Of a DNA stretch of 9,323 bases, positions 5,749 through 9,323 are shown piece after piece. Where the stretch lies: assembly GCA_945862475.1 (NCBI GenBank), contig CAMAYW010000066.1, positions 1 to 9,323 of the forward strand. Direction: 5' to 3'. This DNA comes from Bacteriovorax stolpii (GTDB lineage Bacteria > Bdellovibrionota > Bacteriovoracia > Bacteriovoracales > Bacteriovoracaceae). Within the stretch, counting starts at the first letter, position 1, and each line of letters starts with the position of its first letter. The translations under genes were made by a program, and so were the position numbers. Under the pieces are notes generated by a model that searched no databases, was not told the DNA's origin, and worked only from the letters and a program-made list of their open reading frames with translations.

Positions 5749-7431
5749 ATGAAAAAACTATTTACTCTCATTATAAGTTTCATGCTCATGTTGGCCCCAG
5801 TTCCCGCTTCGGCCGCTGGTGCCGGGGACTACGTCAAAATTGCTCTAGGGATGGCCAATGGTATTGTTGGAAGTGCCATTCTTCTTAAATGTAAACTTGG
5901 AACGACTCAGCCCTCAATTAGTGTGTACTTCGCTGGAAGTCTCGTCTACATGGCCGCGGAAATTTTAGGCGGTAAAACCAAAGGCGGCGATGTTAAGGCG
6001 AATGCTCAATATATGGATGACCTCAAAGCAAATATGAAAGAGGGTGGGGACTACCAAAGAAAATCAATCGAAATTCAAATAAAAAATGAAAAAGATAATC
6101 TTAAACACATTCAAAAGAAAAAGACTTGGATGCAGGCGACGACGGCCGTCTACGGTCTTGCTGCTACTCTAGCCGTTGTTGAGTTCATTCTTCATTTTCC
6201 TCCACCACCCGCTGGCATTGGTATTGGTAAGCCAGATATTGGAGCTTGTGCCCCAGATGGAGTCACTCACAAAGCTGCTGAAGCAGCTATCGTGACGGCC
6301 TATGTTGCGGCCAACGGTTACGCCAATGGTGGGCTCATGGGCGCTGGTCTTGCCGTGGCGACTCCTTATATTTTAAAACTTTTAGGAATAGTGAAAGTGG
6401 GAACAGTTGTTCAGGATTCAGCCGTCACCATGCTAAATTCGTCCGTCGGAAGAATGCTTTTCTTTGGAGCAGCCACCGCTCTTGTTGGAGTCGTCGTGGG
6501 GGAACTATCTAAAGAGGAGAATCGATCTAAAGAAATTATTGCTGATCTTGAAAAAGTGAAGGCTACTTTTGAGGGAGCTGACAATAATATTATTGAAGGG
6601 ACAACGACTTCAGGAGCCGGAGGAGAACTTGCAAACGCAACTGGTGGATCAGCTCAAAATGCCTATGCAGTGGCCCCTCTTCCACCGGGAACGGAATTAC
6701 CTAAACACTGCTTTTCAGCTGCTGGAGGCCAGGTCAATTATTCTGAAACCTCCTGTGCTGCACCTGTGAAGATAACGAAACCTGTTCTTCATGGAAACTT
6801 TAATATCCCTACACTCCAAGAAGGGATAAGTTCTACTACTGACTTTGCTCAGGCAGTTGCCGATGGTGATACAGCGAGAGCAAACGTTGAAGCTCAAAAG
6901 TTAGCAAATCTTTCAGGAAGAATAGAGACCGTCAGAAAAGATCTCTTTAAAAAAGCAGATGACATTTTAAAAAGTCAGGGTAAAAAACCTATTGATATTG
7001 ATGGTGAACTCAAGCGCCAAATCGCGGCGATTAATTCAGAACTCAATAAAAAAGAGCCTGGGTCAGGAAACCTAGCCCTCGAAGATTTAAAAGCTCCCAC
7101 ACCGACAGTGAATAATTCCCTCGTCGCCTCAGTTGGTGGAGTCACTCCTCCAGGAAGCGATAAGCCCGCCGTCGAGGCGTTTAAGATGAGTGAGCCAACG
7201 ATGCCTTCAGAACCTGATGCAAGTTCATTAGACGCTACTGGTGGAGTTTCTGGGGAGAGTGCCGTGGCATCTAGTGGTGATGCAAAAAATGAAATCAATG
7301 CTGATCCTGATGTTTCTATTTTTAAGCAAGTTTCCATGCGCTACTTCTTAAATTACGACAAACTTTTTAATCGCAAAAAAGTGGATCCACCTCTTCTGCC
7401 GGCCGAAGAAGCGGCGACGGCCACAGAGTAA
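5749..7431 (+). CDS. Large exported protein with hydrophobic segments and low-complexity tail, function unknown
   Basis: 560 residues. Signal peptide 1-22 (MKKLFTLIISFMLMLAPVPASA, cut before Ala23). Hydrophobic or Ala/Gly-rich stretches lie at about 30-48, 58-74, 128-150, 176-213 and 236-251, some long enough to cross a membrane. A charged helical segment at 84-125 may be a coiled coil. After residue 255 the protein is hydrophilic: a helix (252-275), Gly/Ala/Ser/Thr-rich linkers (285-310), Cys321 and Cys336, a helical region (365-435), then a Pro/Ser/Ala-rich stretch. A compact C-terminal element follows, DVSIFKQVSMRYFLNYDKLF (521-540). I chose ATG 5749; the in-frame TTG at 5725 lies in the terminator's T run. 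There is no clear Shine-Dalgarno site, which is odd for this window. I do not recognise the family. The architecture suggests an inner-membrane protein with a long periplasmic tail. Confidence 0.8.
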   Translation: MKKLFTLIISFMLMLAPVPASAAGAGDYVKIALGMANGIVGSAILLKCKLGTTQPSISVYFAGSLVYMAAEILGGKTKGGDVKANAQYMDDLKANMKEGGDYQRKSIEIQIKNEKDNLKHIQKKKTWMQATTAVYGLAATLAVVEFILHFPPPPAGIGIGKPDIGACAPDGVTHKAAEAAIVTAYVAANGYANGGLMGAGLAVATPYILKLLGIVKVGTVVQDSAVTMLNSSVGRMLFFGAATALVGVVVGELSKEENRSKEIIADLEKVKATFEGADNNIIEGTTTSGAGGELANATGGSAQNAYAVAPLPPGTELPKHCFSAAGGQVNYSETSCAAPVKITKPVLHGNFNIPTLQEGISSTTDFAQAVADGDTARANVEAQKLANLSGRIETVRKDLFKKADDILKSQGKKPIDIDGELKRQIAAINSELNKKEPGSGNLALEDLKAPTPTVNNSLVASVGGVTPPGSDKPAVEAFKMSEPTMPSEPDASSLDATGGVSGESAVASSGDAKNEINADPDVSIFKQVSMRYFLNYDKLFNRKKVDPPLLPAEEAATATE

Positions 7432-7461
7432 GAAATCTGCCAAAAATAATTGCCATATAAG

Positions 7462-7488
7462 AGGCCCACTTTGTGGGTCTTTTTTTTT
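7462..7488 (+). terminator. Intrinsic terminator after the 560-residue gene
   Basis: AGGCCCAC (7462-7469) pairs with GTGGGTCT (7473-7480) around the three-base loop TTT, with one G-T pair, followed by T to 7488. It lies 31 bases after the stop codon and is a strong Rho-independent signal. Confidence 0.92.
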
Positions 7489-7506
7489 ATAAACACCTGA
7501 ATTTGG

Positions 7507-7538
7507 TTTCTCATCCTGAAGTTAAACGGGATGAGGAA
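7507..7538 (+). repeat. Inverted repeat upstream of a perfect -10 box
   Basis: TTTCTCATCC (7507-7516) and GGATGAGGAA (7529-7538) form a ten-pair dyad with one T-G pair and a 12-base spacer; the core CTCATCC/GGATGAG is exact. No T run follows, so it is not a terminator. Its right arm covers the spot where a -35 element for the TATAAT at 7552 would lie, so it could be a regulator-binding site. Confidence 0.45.
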
Positions 7539-7551
7539 GGCTCTTTGGGAG

Positions 7552-7557
7552 TATAAT
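7552..7557 (+). promoter_or_regulatory. Candidate -10 box (TATAAT) of the last gene
   Basis: A perfect TATAAT lies 58 bases before the next start codon. No recognisable -35 hexamer is found 16-18 bases upstream; that position is occupied by the right arm of the dyad at 7507-7538. It also has no TG extension. It could be an activator-dependent promoter or a chance match. Confidence 0.4.
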
Positions 7558-7615
7558 AGTATCAAGATTTTATGATTTTATCCGATAAGATAAATATAGT
7601 TTTTAGAGAGAAAAA

Positions 7616-9323
7616 ATGATGAATACAAAATTATGGGTCATGATTTTTGTGATGGGGTTGAGTGGGTATGCTGAGGCGGCGGGAATTTATATAGAAGATC
7701 TTTTACCCAATAACTCTACGGTAGATGCAGATGGAGTTGTCCAAACGGAAGATCCTACTAAAAAAGACGAAACTGCAAAAAAAGAAAATGCTCCAAAAAA
7801 AGATGAACCCCCTAAAAAAGAAGAGGCTCCTAAAAAAGCCGAAACCACTCCAGTAGACTTTGAAGGTGACGGATTTCGAGACTGCAAAAGTCATGCTGGA
7901 AGCCCCTATGTCATTAGTAGGCTTATAAAAGGTTTATCTCCATCAGAAACACCATCCGTTTATTGTGCCTCAATTTTAACTTTATACCCAAAAATAAAAC
8001 AATGTCAGACTTTAGAGGATGCTGAGAAAATAGATTATACAAAATATTTTCAGGGACCCCTTAATGCTAACAGTTTAAAAGGCTGGGTTGAATGTTCTGT
8101 CCTATTGCAACTTTCTAATGAAAATTCATACGATTCAATAGAACAGGTTTTAGATACGAGGTCTTCTACTGATAGAAGAATCAATTGCCGTTTACGTAGA
8201 ACATTTACAATGGACTTCACGAGCTGTGATAAGGCCAGAAGTTATTACAACGCTGTGATTATTGCCGAGCAGGGAATGCAGCTTCAGCAAAAAGTGAGAA
8301 CGGATCTTCATAATTCAAACTTACAAAAAAATACTAACGCTGCTCTTGCAAAGGGTGAATCACAGTCAGCTGTTTATGGTGCTGCCATTGATAGTTCAAA
8401 TCACTCTAAATCTTTAGAGTCTGAAAAGATTATCGCCTACACCGGAGCTGTTTCCGCATTATCTTATGCTTATTCCATGATTAAAGGTGAAGGATATGTT
8501 AAAGAAAAATGTCTAGAGCGAATGAGTCAAAATAGTAAGTCCCTTGACTTAAATCCAAGTATGGCCGACAAGAATTGCACAACAACGATTCAAAAATATA
8601 GAAAAGATATTCTTCTAAACCAAGAGGCCAAAGCCGATCTCGCTATGGCGATTACGACTTTCATTACTAAAGGTGTAGAAGCTGGTATCAAAAGAGATCA
8701 GTTTGGTAAAAAAGCGGAAATTATTGGAAAGATAAATGGGCCTAAGTACAATGACGATCCTGACATGATGCTTGAGCTATGTGAATTTAATCCTGCGGAT
8801 CCTGCTTGTGTTAAACGAGGAAATAGAGTTGCTGGTTCAAGAAATTCAGCAAACGGAACTCTCTCTTTTGATGCTGATGACGGCGTGAATTCATTTAACT
8901 TAAATCCTGCGTCTGAAACGTTTGGCGAAGCAGGAAGCGAAACAAATTTACCTGATGATAAAAACAACGTGGCTGCTATAAATTCTCCATTTAAAGATGC
9001 TGCCCAAGAGGCCAAAGGGATTTTGAACCCAGCTGACCAAGCTGTCGTTCAGGCCACTGGTGGAGCTGGTGGTGGAGGTGGTGGTGGCGGTGGAGCAGGT
9101 GGTGGAGGCGGAGGGAGTGCCTCTCTAGGTGGAGATCTTAAAGGTGCTCAAAAAGAAACTTCAGGTGACCCACAAGTGAAAACGGGTAAGGTCTCTGGAA
9201 CATATTCGGCATCTGGTGGCGGTGGATATAAAGGAGTTGGAAAGAGTAAAGAAGACAGTGGGAATCCTTTTTCAAGTCTCTTTGATCAGAAAGGTTCCGA
9301 AGGTGGAGTAGAGGAAGATCGAA
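7616..9323 (+). CDS. Cysteine-rich exported protein with KKE repeats and polyglycine run, 3' end beyond window
   Basis: Open frame of 569 codons with no stop before the window ends, so the gene is incomplete. Signal peptide 1-21 (MMNTKLWVMIFVMGLSGYAEA, cut before Ala22). Residues 47-76 are five hexapeptide units around a Lys-Lys pair. Residues about 85-400 form a probably folded, mostly helical domain with ten cysteines (90, 117, 130, 160, 191, 204, 299, 321, 389, 398). An even number in an exported protein suggests disulfides. A weakly hydrophobic stretch (272-289) may be buried rather than transmembrane. After 400 the protein turns disordered, with a Gly run at 482-500 and further Gly/Ser-rich sequence. 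AGAGAG lies five bases before ATG 7616 and eight before the adjacent ATG 7619, so either start is possible. I do not recognise the family. The position after another large exported protein suggests a shared envelope role. Confidence 0.8.
   Translation, partial: MMNTKLWVMIFVMGLSGYAEAAGIYIEDLLPNNSTVDADGVVQTEDPTKKDETAKKENAPKKDEPPKKEEAPKKAETTPVDFEGDGFRDCKSHAGSPYVISRLIKGLSPSETPSVYCASILTLYPKIKQCQTLEDAEKIDYTKYFQGPLNANSLKGWVECSVLLQLSNENSYDSIEQVLDTRSSTDRRINCRLRRTFTMDFTSCDKARSYYNAVIIAEQGMQLQQKVRTDLHNSNLQKNTNAALAKGESQSAVYGAAIDSSNHSKSLESEKIIAYTGAVSALSYAYSMIKGEGYVKEKCLERMSQNSKSLDLNPSMADKNCTTTIQKYRKDILLNQEAKADLAMAITTFITKGVEAGIKRDQFGKKAEIIGKINGPKYNDDPDMMLELCEFNPADPACVKRGNRVAGSRNSANGTLSFDADDGVNSFNLNPASETFGEAGSETNLPDDKNNVAAINSPFKDAAQEAKGILNPADQAVVQATGGAGGGGGGGGGAGGGGGGSASLGGDLKGAQKETSGDPQVKTGKVSGTYSASGGGGYKGVGKSKEDSGNPFSSLFDQKGSEGGVEEDR
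7754..7843 (+). repeat. Five tandem 18-base units encoding Lys-Lys hexapeptides
   Basis: The units encode PTKKDE, TAKKEN, APKKDE, PPKKEE and APKKAE (residues 47-76). Each carries a run of six or seven A at the same phase. Period and reading frame are kept exactly while third positions vary, so selection on the protein is more likely than very recent duplication. The segment would be an extended, charged spacer after the signal peptide. The A runs (for example GCAAAAAAAG) are possible slippage points. Confidence 0.85.
9059..9115 (+). repeat. GGN simple-sequence run encoding polyglycine
   Basis: Nineteen codons encode 17 Gly and 2 Ala (residues 482-500 of the last protein), using mostly GGT and GGA. 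Length changes by whole codons would keep the frame. The run marks a flexible linker between the helical domain and the C-terminal part outside the window. Confidence 0.85.

Noticed and set aside
7754..7843. The 18-base tandem units as a CRISPR-like array
   Set aside because: There are no unique spacers, the units are in frame in a coding region, and they differ mostly as codon variants.
8698..9015. Open frame on the minus strand inside the Cys-rich protein gene
   Set aside because: The + strand frame is continuous with a signal peptide and patterned cysteines; the antisense product is low-complexity without recognisable features.

Overview
The window looks like a chromosomal stretch from a low-to-moderate GC, Gram-negative bacterium. 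The enolase, the Tad-type secretion ATPase and the run of signal-peptide-bearing envelope proteins without obvious relatives suggest a Bdellovibrio/Bacteriovorax-like predatory lineage (Bdellovibrionota). That assignment is an inference from gene content and style, since no 16S or other marker is present. All seven genes lie on the + strand.

Region 1 (1-1532): the 3' part of a CpaF/TadA-type secretion ATPase gene, entering from the left edge. A small four-helix membrane protein follows; its TTG start is coupled to the cpaF stop codon. Region 2 (1533-2929): a complete enolase gene (eno) closed by a strong intrinsic terminator. Its ribosome binding site can fold into a hairpin. Region 3 (2930-4794): a probable two-gene operon. 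It holds a 2H-phosphoesterase-like protein whose two catalytic motifs each look damaged, then a secreted protein that reads as an outer-membrane beta-barrel plus a C-terminal FlgT-C-like beta domain. Region 4 (4795-9323): three genes for exported proteins. The first is a PsbP/Mog1-like periplasmic protein tethered by a C-terminal helix. The second is a 560-residue protein with several hydrophobic segments and a long low-complexity tail. The third is a cysteine-rich protein with KKE hexapeptide repeats and a polyglycine run, which leaves the window at the right edge. The first two of these end in clear terminators.

Functional reading: apart from enolase (glycolysis) and the 2H protein (probably cytoplasmic), everything here belongs to the cell envelope or secretion. 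A Tad ATPase powers assembly of Flp-type pili or a related export machine. Whether the exported proteins further right work with that machine cannot be told from sequence, because terminators and candidate promoters separate them. The best candidates for undescribed biology are the two large exported proteins at 5749-7431 and 7616-9323, and the degenerate 2H protein paired with a barrel protein.
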